A stretch of 17,827 nucleotides of DNA from Johnsonella ignava ATCC 51276 (GCF_000235445.1 NZ_JH378843.1:12744-30570); one strand, 5' to 3'; shown: positions 1-9,900, numbered from the stretch's first letter. Program-made: numbers and translations. The notes: generated by a model from the sequence alone, not told the origin.

Positions 1-407
1 ATTCTAATGAAAGATAACATGAAGAAAGAATTGTGCATTGATACTTTTAAAAGCTGTAACTCAAAAAATACAATCTGAACGGTGCTATTGTGCATTCTGA
101 CAGAGGAAGTCAGTACACTAGCGAAGCATTTAAACAGGTTCTTGCTAATGCAGGAGTTAGTCAAAGTTTAAGCGGAGTCAATCATTGCTTTGATAACTCT
201 AGGATGGAGAGCTTCTTCGCAACGCTCAAGAAGGAACTCCTTTACAGGATTCCAACCTATCGCATAAAAAGAGAAGAAGTAAAAACAATGATCTTCAGGT
301 ATGTATTTATATATTACAATCAAAAACGGATATATACATCAAACCCGGATGGACTTCCGCCGGTTATGTATAAGCAGTTGCTGGAGGTTCAACTTCTGGC
401 AGCATAG
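1..407 (+). pseudogene. IS3-family transposase OrfB (DDE integrase core), C-terminal part, frameshifted
   Basis: This is the end of the transposase that would cut and join the IS ends. The catalytic core is visible: the second Asp lies in HSDRGSQYTS (Asp codon 99-101) and the Glu lies in DNSRMESFF (about base 208). A normal C-terminus ends at the TAG at 405-407. The first 100 bases break frame twice. Bases 1-51 read ILMKDNMKKELCIDTFK in frame 1. Skipping one A of the AAAA run at 49-52 gives AVTQK, and skipping one A of the A6 run at 63-68 gives YNLNGAIVHSDRG in the frame of the rest. Both defects therefore look like single-A insertions. A short ORF from GTG at 90 remains open but lacks the front of the catalytic domain. 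The copy is probably dead unless these are sequencing errors. The programmed IS3 frameshift lies between orfA and orfB and does not explain them. Confidence 0.85.
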
Positions 408-435
408 GAACCATAAACAATTTAGTGAGTTTGAA

Positions 436-460
436 GACTCTACTTATCTTGACAGTTCCA
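436..460 (+). repeat. Right terminal inverted repeat of the IS3-family element (presumed)
   Basis: The last bases before the MobC frame read ...cttgacagttcca, that is TGGAACTGTCAAG inward from the tip. This fits the tip form of IS3-family ends and lies about 50 bases after the transposase stop, as expected. The partner repeat is outside the window, so only the outer edge is supported. Confidence 0.6.
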
Positions 461-713
461 GAGATGCATCTTAGGCAAGGATATTTTTGTACTGGATATG
501 AAAGTTTTTAGGGAACTTTCCGCAAGTATCGGTAGAATAACCGGCAGTATCAATCAGATTGCAAAGCGAGTAAATTCCACCTCAGCTATCTATAAAGATG
601 ACATCCTTGATATACAAGAGCTACTAAAAAAGCAGGGGAAAGATATTTACTCTTTGCGAAAAAAACTATATGACCTTGGAAATTTAGAAACAATAAATAC
701 AGAGGAGATCTGA
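461..713 (+). pseudogene. MobC-like relaxosome accessory protein, N-terminus removed by the IS
   Basis: MobC-family proteins bind the transfer origin (oriT) and help the relaxase open the strands there. What remains is the typical C-terminal half: SASIGRITGSINQIAKRVN followed by STSAIYKDDILDIQELL. The frame is open back through RCILGKDIFVLD to base 461, exactly where the IS ends, so the start and the N-terminal DNA-binding part are missing. About 83 codons remain of a family usually well over 100 residues. An internal ATG at 498 could make a 71-residue fragment, but only a weak GGA lies upstream of it. The stop TGA (711-713) overlaps the relaxase ATG by one base, so the two genes were translationally coupled. 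Loss of MobC would be expected to lower transfer, and the IS may also have separated the relaxase from an upstream oriT. That last point is inference. Confidence 0.75.
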
Positions 714-2083
714 TGGCTGTTACAAAGATTCATCCAATAGAAAAAACTTTGCACTTAGCCCTAAACTACATCATGAATGCTGATAAGACCGATGAAAAAA
801 TCCTTATTTCCTCTTTTAACTGCAATCCTAAGCTTGCTCATCTTGAGTTTGAGCAGACGAAAAGAGAATGTAATTCCAAGGCAAAAATATTGGCAAGGCA
901 TTTAATTCAATCTTTCGCTCCCGGAGAAACCACACCAGAGCAGGCACACAAAATAGGACTGGAACTATGCGAAAAAGTCTTTCAAGGAAAGTATGAGTAT
1001 GTACTCACTACCCATATAGATAAGGGGCATCTTCATAATCATGTTATATTTAATAATGTAAGTTTTGTAACTGGTAAGGCGTATCAAAGCAACAAAAGAA
1101 GTTATCATCAAATCAGAACTGTCAGTGATGAGATTTGTAAAGAAAACGGTTTATCTGTCATTGATGAAAACTATAAAAAATTCAAGAACAGATATTCCAC
1201 AAACGGTAAAAGCTATATTGAATATATGGAATTTAAGAAAGGCGGTTCTTGGAAAAACAGGCTTCACCTTGCTATTGACAAAGCAATTCTAAAGTCCGGT
1301 ACTTACGAAGAGTTTTTAAAAGCAATGGAAGATTTAGGATATGAAATTAAGATTGGAAAGTATCTTTCATTCCGCCATAAAGACAAAAAAGACAGCGGCA
1401 GATTTACAAGGACAAAGGCAAATGTGCTTGGCGAAGATTATACCAAAGAGCGAATTAAAGAAAGAATTGAAGATCCAACCAAACAGCAGATTTATAATAA
1501 AGAACAGCTTTATGACAAACTCTCTTATAAAAAGCCGGATACTATTGTAAATATAAAGAACAATGAAAAGGTAAAATCCTCAAAAGGTTATGAAGTGTGG
1601 GCAGGCAAGCACAACATGAAAACAATGGCTTCATCCTTAAACGAAATGAGAAGATATGGCATAAACACCTATGAAGAACTGGAATTAAAATTAAAGAAGG
1701 CAGCCTCAGACAGACAACAATTATTAGATCAGATAAAGCAAGCTGAACAGGAAATGAAATCCATATATTCTGTGATAGAGAATAAAAATACCCTTTCTAA
1801 AAATCAGCTGATCCATGACATGTATATTGAAGATAAAGAAAATAACGCATTTTATGAAGAATACAAGCCACAGATTATTGCCTATGAAATCGCCTTAAAA
1901 GAACTTGAAAAATCAGGATACCGTACATTAAGTATTCCTAAACTGTCAGATAAATACACTGTTTTGGAACAGAAAAAAATTAGCCTTATGGAAGAATACT
2001 CCTATCAAAACTTCATGCTCCACGATCTTCAACAAGCAAAGAAAAATACGGATATATACCTTAACAATCATCTGGAAAAATAA
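713..2083 (+). CDS. Relaxase / mobilization nuclease, MOBP (MobA/VirD2) type
   Basis: This enzyme nicks one strand at oriT and stays covalently bound to the 5' end during conjugation. The N-terminal relaxase domain (about residues 1-260) has a candidate catalytic Tyr19 in LALNYIMNADKT. It also has the metal-binding histidine motif THIDKGHLHNHVIF, with His101, His106, His108 and His110. The region after residue 320 is Glu/Lys-rich and predicted to be coiled coil. At 456 residues it is complete and similar in size to relaxases of Tn1549-like elements. The start is set by GAGGAG about 5 nt before the ATG and by the one-base overlap with mobC. It lies alone on the + strand, convergent with the other DNA-processing genes. 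The gene is intact although its partner mobC is broken by the IS, so it may now depend on IS-derived or read-through transcription. Confidence 0.9.
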   Translation: MAVTKIHPIEKTLHLALNYIMNADKTDEKILISSFNCNPKLAHLEFEQTKRECNSKAKILARHLIQSFAPGETTPEQAHKIGLELCEKVFQGKYEYVLTTHIDKGHLHNHVIFNNVSFVTGKAYQSNKRSYHQIRTVSDEICKENGLSVIDENYKKFKNRYSTNGKSYIEYMEFKKGGSWKNRLHLAIDKAILKSGTYEEFLKAMEDLGYEIKIGKYLSFRHKDKKDSGRFTRTKANVLGEDYTKERIKERIEDPTKQQIYNKEQLYDKLSYKKPDTIVNIKNNEKVKSSKGYEVWAGKHNMKTMASSLNEMRRYGINTYEELELKLKKAASDRQQLLDQIKQAEQEMKSIYSVIENKNTLSKNQLIHDMYIEDKENNAFYEEYKPQIIAYEIALKELEKSGYRTLSIPKLSDKYTVLEQKKISLMEEYSYQNFMLHDLQQAKKNTDIYLNNHLEK

Positions 2084-2135
2084 AAGAAGGAGGTCTCTCC
2101 TACCTGATTTTTGGTAGAAAGCATTCTCCTTCTTT
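2083..2135. terminator. Hairpin between convergent genes, probably bidirectional terminator
   Basis: A perfect 10-bp stem pairs AAAGAAGGAG (2083-2092) with CTCCTTCTTT (2126-2135). A smaller CTACC/GGTAG stem (2100-2104 with 2113-2117) sits in the loop. It starts at the last base of the relaxase stop codon. On the - strand the stem runs into a T-rich tail (TTTTATTTTT), and on the + strand into TTTATAA. It is placed to end both the relaxase transcript and the membrane-protein transcript. Confidence 0.7.
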
Positions 2136-2267
2136 ATAAGTAACAAAAATATATAGACATAGGGGCAGACATTTTCTTATAGGCTCAAATGGGCTAAGTC
2201 AAAACAGTATGATTACCCTCGGTGCTAAATTTTTCTGCAAGCTCTGCTTTTTAATAATGCGATTTTC

Positions 2268-2744
2268 TTATACCTTGTCCATTTCTATAAGGTAATCTTC
2301 TCTTCTTTTCCATACAACTAAAGATATTATACCTATTATGATATAGTTTACCACCTGATTGGCTAAATCACTGTTTAAAAGTGGTAGAAAATAAGATTTT
2401 TCATTTGTAATAAATCCATGTACTAAAATACAATATACCGTCATTGAGCTGAAGAATGAAATGGCTAAATTAAGAATCTTTCCAATCAATCCAAATTTAT
2501 CATGAATGAGCTTAAATAAGACAGAATATAGCACTACAGCCACTATTGCCACTAATATATCCCAAAAATATACTGCATACCCGGATGAAAACTTGATGGA
2601 AAAATAATGGTGAGTATAGTACCAACTTGCTATAAATACCGCAAGCTTATCCATTGCAAATAAGCTTATTTTTACAAATGTTGTTCCTACAAACAGGATA
2701 ACTCCCAAATATAGTATAATTAAGGCTATAAAAATAACAATCAT
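2268..2744 (-). CDS. Small integral membrane protein of unknown function
   Basis: I do not recognise a family. The 158-residue protein has four strongly hydrophobic stretches at about residues 2-24, 57-80, 88-112 and 130-145. A short polar C-terminus (KRREDYLIEMDKV) follows, probably cytoplasmic by the positive-inside rule. No catalytic motif is visible. The start ATG at 2744 has AAAGG about 10 nt upstream; nearby alternative ATGs run straight into stops. It has its own promoter (2786-2814) downstream of the SSB gene's terminator, and ends before the hairpin shared with the relaxase gene. It is thus a self-contained unit between two conjugation modules, the usual place for cargo. Candidate roles include entry exclusion, phage defence or a bacteriocin immunity-like function, but nothing in the sequence picks among them. 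Confidence 0.7.
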   Translation of the reverse strand: MIVIFIALIILYLGVILFVGTTFVKISLFAMDKLAVFIASWYYTHHYFSIKFSSGYAVYFWDILVAIVAVVLYSVLFKLIHDKFGLIGKILNLAISFFSSMTVYCILVHGFITNEKSYFLPLLNSDLANQVVNYIIIGIISLVVWKRREDYLIEMDKV

Positions 2745-2785
2745 ATCATTTCATCCTTTCTACTAAATGATCCTATTTTTCTTAT

Positions 2786-2814
2786 ACTATAACGCCCCTC
2801 TCCTTTTTTAGCAA
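2786..2814 (-). promoter_or_regulatory. Sigma-70/SigA-type promoter for the membrane protein gene
   Basis: On the - strand, TTGCTA (-35, at 2814-2809) and TATAGT (-10, at 2791-2786) are separated by exactly 17 bp. They match the consensus at 4 of 6 and 5 of 6 positions. Transcription would start near 2779, giving a leader of about 35 nt to the ATG at 2744. It lies just downstream of a strong terminator, which supports a separate transcription unit. Confidence 0.65.
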
Positions 2815-2841
2815 ACCCTTATTTTAAGTTTAAAATAGAAT

Positions 2842-2885
2842 CAAAAAAAGACAGGGGAAAGCAGCTTATCAGGCTGCTAATCCCC
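2842..2885 (-). terminator. Rho-independent terminator after the SSB-domain gene
   Basis: Reading leftward, GGGGA-TT-AGCAGC pairs with GCTGCT-T-TCCCC around a 7-nt loop (arms 2885-2873 and 2865-2854, with a small TT/T internal mismatch). TGTC and a run of seven T (2849-2843) follow. It starts 7 bases after the SSB gene stop. This is the clearest terminator in the window and marks the end of the long leftward operon. Confidence 0.9.
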
Positions 2886-2891
2886 ACACTT

Positions 2892-3863
2892 TTATCGTTC
2901 TACCCCTTTTTCACTTTTCATATTCCCTTGTTCTTTTGATCTGCCATCCGTTTTCTCCTTATAATCGTTCAGTTTTTTAAGTGTTGAAGCCTTCTCTTTT
3001 GTATCTTGAGATTGTCCTCTGGCTTTTAACAGCTTGGCGGCATATACCTTAAAGTTTGTATATTGCTTTCCATTCTTTCCGGTACTAAGCTTTTCTTTTC
3101 CTGACAGTGAAACAAAATCCCCTTTTTTAAAGTCCTTTACTGCTTGAACCTGCTCATTATAGGCAAAACAATTCATAAACTTTACATTCCCCATTCCGTC
3201 ATTTTGAGCAATAGAAAAACTTGCCACTCTGAAATCCTGTCCATCATTTGACCTTAGATCCTTTATTTCAACATCAGCGGTAAGATTACCTTTGACATAT
3301 TGCTTTTCTTGATCATTATTATCTTTCATACTTGTATTTTCTTTTACTGTATTTTCCTGTGTTTGGTATTGCTCATTTTCACTTATTTCTTCTTTGCTTT
3401 TTTCCTGAATGTCTGCATCTTTTTCTATTTCTTCCTGCTTTATATCTTTCGCTGTTTTTAGGTCTTCATCAATAAAGTCCATAAACCTTTCATCAATCAA
3501 CCCCATATAAGAGTCATTCATATAGTTGTCATAAGCATTATCCAGTATGTCTTCATTATTTATATCTGTTTCCAGTGATATTATTCCCTTGATAAAATCA
3601 CTATGATTGTATTCCGCCAGGAATGATAAAGTTTCTTTCATACTTTCAAAGCTGTTGTTTTGCATATTTGAAATACTTTTTAAATCATTTGTATATCTTC
3701 CGTTTACCCACTCAATTTTACCGGTTTCTTTATTCTCTTTAATTCCTGATGCTATAACAAATTGTTCACCTGTAAATAATACTGCCTGATTTTTCTTTAC
3801 ATCAAGCACCGTTGTATGTTCTCCCAGTGCTGTTTTAATAATATCTCCTTTTTTTAAGTTCAT
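2892..3863 (-). CDS. SSB-domain protein with extra N-terminal domain
   Basis: The C-terminal third carries a single-stranded-DNA-binding OB fold: YVKGNLTADVEIKDLR, then VASFSIAQND, FMNCFAYNEQ, KKGDFVSLSGKEKLS and NFKVYAAKLL. In the numbering from the upstream ATG this is about residues 193-286. Before it are a small beta-rich domain (about residues 5-66) and a long acidic, Glu/Lys-rich linker (about 100-190). The protein is much longer than a housekeeping SSB, and it ends in basic sequence (KSEKGVER) without the acidic DDDIPF-type tail that recruits host proteins. An ATG at 3875 gives 327 residues. I prefer the ATG at 3863, because GGAGG lies 5 nt before it and overlaps the upstream ATG, which itself has no good site. 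It follows the giant gene by about 110 bases. Its likely role is coating the transferring strand during replication by the giant primase-helicase. Confidence 0.85.
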   Translation of the reverse strand: MNLKKGDIIKTALGEHTTVLDVKKNQAVLFTGEQFVIASGIKENKETGKIEWVNGRYTNDLKSISNMQNNSFESMKETLSFLAEYNHSDFIKGIISLETDINNEDILDNAYDNYMNDSYMGLIDERFMDFIDEDLKTAKDIKQEEIEKDADIQEKSKEEISENEQYQTQENTVKENTSMKDNNDQEKQYVKGNLTADVEIKDLRSNDGQDFRVASFSIAQNDGMGNVKFMNCFAYNEQVQAVKDFKKGDFVSLSGKEKLSTGKNGKQYTNFKVYAAKLLKARGQSQDTKEKASTLKKLNDYKEKTDGRSKEQGNMKSEKGVER

Positions 3864-3911
3864 AAATTCCTCCATTTCTGTCTTTACACTTTATTTTTCT
3901 ATTAAATTTTA

Positions 3912-3942
3912 GAAAAGAGTACCTATAAAAGATACTCTCTTC
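3912..3942 (-). promoter_or_regulatory. Intergenic hairpin between the giant gene and the SSB-domain gene
   Basis: Reading leftward, GAAGAGAGTA (3942-3933) can pair over ten positions, one of them G-T, with TACTCTTTTC (3921-3912) around an 11-nt loop. No clean T-run follows, so full termination is doubtful. It may act as a partial terminator or as a processing or stability element that lets SSB be expressed differently from the giant protein. A separate promoter here was looked for and not convincingly found. Confidence 0.45.
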
Positions 3943-3975
3943 CCATATTTATATATTATATTTTTTATCCGGATC

Positions 3976-6900
3976 CTACCTTGCCTCCTCAAAGTATTCC
4001 AACTGATTTTCCCTTGCACCTGTTTGACTTACTTGCTCCTTATACCCGTTTAACTTCTCTACTACAGAGTTTCTTTCTCTTCTATCCAGATCTCCGATAC
4101 TTTGTACCTTACTGTCTCTAAAGTCGGCATCGTACCTGTCCGCTACACCGTCCAAGTCCGTATCTTTTTCTAACGGATCATAGAAATTTCCCTCATCATC
4201 AATTTCAAGCCCCAGTACCTCTTTTAACTTTTCTTCATCCACATAGATAAGCTCATTAAAATCCCAAAAACCTATGTTTTCTTTTATCTGCACAAGCTCT
4301 CTTCTATCGCTTGCATCAAGAGGATCATAGGTGTACTGAAAGCTGTTAACTAAAGTATTATCAACATAAGTGTTTAATTTATAATTGATTAAATCAAGGC
4401 TTGTCTGTATTTCATGCTCTTCATCCGGCGTAGTTGTATAAGCAAGCCTTATATCGCTTAAATCAGGAAACAAAGTATCAAAATCCTCTATACTATGGTT
4501 TTCCTCATACTCTTTATTTAAGAAATGAATCAATTCTTCTTTTACTTCTTCAAGTAATGGATTTTTTTCCTCTGTTACTGCTTCTTTTTGCCCCATGTCA
4601 AGTAGATTATTTACCTCTGCAAGTCTTAGTGTCTTTTCTTTTAGAAGTTCATCCTGCGGAAATTTCTTCCCGATTTCAAGTTTTGCGGTTTCGAGTTGAC
4701 TTTCGGTATCACTAAGCTTACCTATAGTTTGCTCCAGTCTCTCAGGCATTTTATCAAGGACATTATCCATTCTCGTTATATTTCCGATACCGTCCATTCC
4801 AAATTCACCATAATGATTCTCTTCGCCTTTTAGATTAAATTTATACTGATTGGAAAAGCTGTCATAGTATGCAAATAAATCAAAGTTTCTGTACTCTCCG
4901 ATTTTTACTTCTTCCGACTTAAAATCATCCGTCTTTTTTATGCTCTTTATCTTGCTTATCAAAAATTCTCCGGCTTGTCTTTTATCCGTATATTCTTTGC
5001 CGTCAAGAATAAGAGAGGTGAATTTTGATACTGCTTCTTTATCCGACTTTTTCTCTGTTTCTTTTGAATTTTCTCCTACATTCTCCAAACTTGACTGAAT
5101 ATATACTGCCTTATCTGTATTTTCTTCTCTATATGGCTCTACCGCTTTTATATCTTTTCGTAAATTCTCAATTCTACTTTTTAAGTTCTCTATTTCTTTA
5201 GGATAAACCTTTACTACCTTATCCTCAAGTTTATACAGGTTTGATTTGAAGTTTGACTCAAGCATTTTTAACTTAGATACCTCCACATCAAGATCCATCT
5301 TCTCACGAATTAAAGGATTACCTGTCGCAAGTGCCTTTATTTCAGCATAATTTAATGTAGCCTCATCCACATCTTCTGCAACTCTTACCGGTGTTTTACT
5401 TGTCATTATCTGTGAAATATACTTTTGTTTATTTTCAAGTGTTTGGAAAAGATAAGCATCAAAGGTATTTTCAGTTACATATCTGAAGATATAAACATCT
5501 TCATTTTCATTTCCCTGTCTTACGATTCTTCCGGCTCTTTGTGAAAGATCTGCAGGTCTCCATGGGACATCAAGATCATGAATGGCAATGAGTTTATCTT
5601 GTGCATTGGTTCCTGCTCCCATTTTTTGCGTAGAGCCTAAAAGCACACGAATTTCTCCTTTCCTTACCTTATCAAAGATAGCATCCTTTTCCCTGTTGTT
5701 GTTTGCATTATGGATAAATTCAATTTCTTCTTTTGGAATTCCCATCGTAATAAGTTTGTTCTTGATATCATCATAAATATTGAACTCGCTTGAGGGTGTG
5801 GACATATCACAAAAGACAAGTTGAGCCGACCTTTTATCTGCATATTTATCCCATATGCTGAAGATATTTTTTACACAAGTATTTACCTTGCTGTTCTCAT
5901 CATCGGGAAGCAGAGGGTTTATAAGCCTTTGATCAAGTGCCATTTTCTTTCCGTCATTGGTTATAAGAAGCATATTATCGACAGAGGAATCCACCTGTTT
6001 TGCTCGAACCTTATCCGCTCTTTCAGAAAAAGACTCCAATATTTCCTTTTGCTCCTCGGTAGGCTTTGTCTTTATGGTTTCAAAATGTGCATTTGGAACG
6101 GGAAGATTTAATACATCCGCCGTTTTTATATCCATAAACTGTTTAACCATATTCATAAGTTCCGGGAGATTGTAAAACTTTGAAAATCTTGTCTTACTTC
6201 TATATCCGTTTCCTTCCGGATTAAGCTCTATTGCCGTAATTGTTTCTCCAAATATGGATGCCCAAGAGTCAAAGTGCTGAAGGTGCATTTTTTTAAGTTC
6301 GTCATACTGAAGATACCTTTGCATGGTGTATAGCTCAGCCATACTGTTACTGACAGGCGTCCCTGTTGCAAAAACAACTCCCTTGCCACCTGTTATCTCA
6401 TCCATATATCTGCACTTCATAAGCATATCGGATGACTTTTGTGAATCCGTTGCACTGATTCCTGAAACATTTCTCATTTTTGAAAACAGGTACAGATTTT
6501 TATATGCATGGGCTTCATCCACAAAAAGCTTATCAATTCCCAGTTCCTCAAAGGTTACCACATCATCTTTTTTATAATCATCATTAAGTTTCTTTAATTT
6601 TGCCTCCAGACTTTTCTTTGTTTTTTCAAGCTGCTTTACACTAAATCTTTGATCCCTGTCCCTTTTATACTCTCCAATAAATTCCACAATCTCATCGATC
6701 TGACTTTTAAGTTCATACTCCTGTCTTTCCTTTGAAATCGGGATTTTCTCAAATTGACTATGTCCGATAATCACCGCATCATAATCTCCTGTGGCAATCC
6801 TACTGCAAAATCTTTTCCGCTTGTCCGGTGTAAAGTCCTTTTCCGTAGCACAAAGTATATTGGCTGCCGGATAAAGCTCGTTAAACTCACGCCCGAACTG

Positions 6901-9900
6901 TTCCACGATATGATTTGGAACTACAAACATGGCTTTTGAACTCATCCCAAGCCTTTTAGACTCCATCGCAATTCCTATCATCTCAAAGGTCTTGCCCGCC
7001 CCTACTTCATGTGCAAGTAATGTATTTCCTCCAAAAAGCCCCCTTGCTATTGCATCTTTTTGATGTGGTCTAAGCTTAATTTCAGGATTTATCCCGTCAA
7101 AAGGCAAATAGCTTCCGTCATACTCCCTTAATCGAATGGAATTAAATCTTTCATTATATTTTTTCACCAGTCGGTTTCTTCTGTCCACATCCTCAAAGAT
7201 CCAATTTTTAAATTCTTCTTTTATAATTTCCTGTTTACTCCTTGCAAGCATGGTTTCTTTCTGATTTAAAACAGATGTTTTATTTCCGTCCGAATCAATG
7301 ATCCGGTCATATACTTTAGTATCTCTAAGATTTAGACTATCCTCTATAAGCTTATATGCACTCACTCTGCTTGTTCCATAGGTGAAATTAGCCAGGTCGT
7401 TATTTTTATCTGTGCTTTTTCCCTCTACCCTATACTCTCCCGTAAAATCAGTATATTTAATATCTATATTCCATCTGTTTGATGCGGAGGTCTTTAACAG
7501 ATTAAACATAAAGCTCTTATAGTCTTTTTCAGGTATCCATGTAGAACCCATCTTGACAGTTATATCACTTGCTTCAAGAGTTTTCGGCATTACTTCTTCC
7601 AGTCTTTTTTTCTGATAATTAAGAGCGGATAATTCCTGTTTTAATACCGAAATTTTCTCTGTTATTTCCGATTTATTAGGTGTATTATCCGGATTGTTTA
7701 CTTCTTTTTCAAATCCCGATTGTAATACCTGAGGCTTATCTAACTCCTCCTCATTCCTTTTAACTTCATAATCTATATTTTTTATATATGCGTCTACTAC
7801 TTCTATTTTCTCTCTGATATTACCTGATAAGTATTCATCTGCACTGACATATTCTCTTGAAAAATCCACTAAATCCAAAGCTGATGAAAAAGGCGTAATA
7901 TCACTTGGTTCAAAACTGTCAAGATTTAAGAATATCTCTCCTTTTAGCCCTTCTATCAGCTCTTTTCTTATCTTTCCTGTAAGCTCCTCCATATACTCAA
8001 AGTTTACATTCCCTTTTTGAGATATAGAAAGGATTAATGCCTCTGTTAAGCTATCCGTATGTTCAATTACCATAGCTTTTTTAATGGTTCTTTTTGTAAA
8101 AATATCGGACTTACCGATAAAGTTACCCTCTTTATTAAGGTTTTCCAAGGTGGATACTAAAGAGTAGTTGGCATCCTCCTGGAGTAGTCTTTTATTTGCC
8201 CTTGAATTAATCAGTCCATACTTACCTGAAAATTCATCATAAAGCTTATTTAATCTACCCTGTAAGGCTTTTATTTCCTCTTCCGGATAATCTTCCTTTT
8301 GATAGGTAATTACTCCTCTTAACGCTTTTTCTATTTCAAGATATGCCCATATTTTCTCCTCGTCAGCTTTATTTAAAAGTACTCTTTGCATAATGGAGTT
8401 TTCTCTAAAGTACACCTTATCTTCAATCACTGCATAGGAATAGTTTTTAACATTGTCATCAGCCGGCAGAGTTTCTGTTTCAAGTTCTTCATTTAACTTC
8501 GCCTTTTCATAAGTACCTTTGATATTTTTAATTGCATCCTCAAGCTGTTCTTTTATCGGTTTACTTTCATTTGCAATGCAGGCAAGAGCGGTACCGAACC
8601 TGCCCGGTACTTCCTGCATACTGCCAAGTACCATTTCAGGATTATCTACAAAGTATTTATTATAGCTTAGTCCCTGCCTGTCCTTATCAAGCTTAACCCA
8701 GTCCTCATCTATCTTTAACAGCCTTTCTCTTTTCTTTAAGAAAATAATATCACTTGTTACCTCTGTACCGGCTTCACCTTTAAATGTATTATTCGGCAGT
8801 CTTATAGCTCCCAGAAACTCTGCACGCTCACTTATATATCTTCTTATATCCTCATTTCTTTTATTCATTGTGCCTGATGAAGTTATAAAAGCAATTATTC
8901 CTTTGCTACGCACCTTATCCAGTGTTTTGGCAAAAAAATAATCGTGAATAAGAAAGTTGTTTTTTTCATACTCACGATCGGATACCCTATAATCTCCAAA
9001 AGGTACATTTCCTACAGCTATATCAAAAAGATTATTTGAAAAAGCGGTTTCTTCAAAGCCTTTTATCTGAATATTTGCATTAGGATATAACTTTTTAGCA
9101 ATCTGTCCGCTGATACTGTCAAGCTCTATACCGTAAAACTTTGACTTTTGCATTGACTCCGGTAGGTTTCCTATAAATCTTCCCGTTCCCATACTTGGCT
9201 CTAAGATATTTCCGCTCTCAAATCCCATATCGGATAAAGTATGATAAATAGCATCTATTACTACCTTTGGTGTATAAAAGGCGGTAAGCGTACTCTCTTT
9301 GGCAGCTTCATACTCTGACGGTGATAAGTTTTCTTTTAAGAACATCCTTGCATCCTGCCACTGTCCGCCTCGCTCTTCATCAAATACATCTGAAAGTCCA
9401 CCCCAACCTACATAGCGGCTTAAAATATCCTGCTCTTCTTTACTTGCATTTCTGTTTTCTTTATTAAGTCTCTTTAGTACCTTTATTGCTTCAATGTTGT
9501 TTTTTAATCGCTCTGACGGTGGTAGGACTTCATCTTCTCTTGTTATCCTGTAATTTGCAGGTATAATGTTTTTTGTATGTTCTCTACCTGTATATACATC
9601 TTCTTGTTTTAATGTTTCACTTAAAGATTCTTTATTTAATACAGGTAAAGCTTCTTTATCTACACTTTTCTCCGGTGATTTTTCTTCTGTGGAAAGTATC
9701 TCAAAGTCAAGTTCATTTTCATTTCTAAATGTCAGGATCTCACTTCCTGTAACAAAGCCGCTAAGATACTCTTCATTATCATCCAATTTTATTGTTTTAT
9801 AGTTTCCATAATCACTTATTTCTGAAATCAGGTACTCCTTTCCTTGATATCTTACCTGCATACCTTCTTTAAAAATCGGCTTTATTCTATTTTCTTGTAC

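Larger units (their letters stand above)
1..460 (+). mobile_element. IS3-family insertion sequence, right end only
   Basis: This is the last 460 bases of an IS3-family element; its left part lies outside the window. It holds the end of the orfB transposase followed by about 50 noncoding bases and a terminal sequence that, read inward from base 460, starts TGGAACTGTCAAGAT. Ends with the TG...CA form and a TGTCA core fit IS3-family inverted repeats. The boundary at 460/461 is inferred because a MobC-like reading frame begins right after it. The 3-4 bp target duplication cannot be checked without the left end. Confidence 0.8.

Noticed and set aside
90..407. GTG-started 105-residue ORF as a stand-alone gene
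   Set aside because: It is the C-terminal part of the transposase core after frameshifts; the GTG is an internal codon of the AIVHSDRG motif.
1341..1550. 69-codon + strand ORF in another frame within the relaxase
   Set aside because: Unlike the nested TnpV-like ORF it has no ribosome site and no family resemblance, and it lies over a normal, conserved-looking part of the relaxase.
1946..2146. 66-codon ORF on the - strand over the end of the relaxase gene
   Set aside because: It overlaps the terminator stem and the relaxase coiled coil, is Leu/Phe-rich as antisense of Lys/Glu codons, and has no recognisable domain.
2136..2267. Intergenic stretch after the relaxase as a possible oriT or small gene
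   Set aside because: No convincing inverted repeat with a nick-site core was found, and the open stretch lacks a start with a ribosome site. It contains a repeated GGCT around CAAATG, too short to interpret.
3876..3975. Promoter for the SSB-domain gene at a TATAAT-like sequence behind the giant stop
   Set aside because: The nearest TTGAGG lies about 26 bp away, too far for a -35 box, and the region is so A/T-rich that TATAAT-like hexamers are expected by chance.
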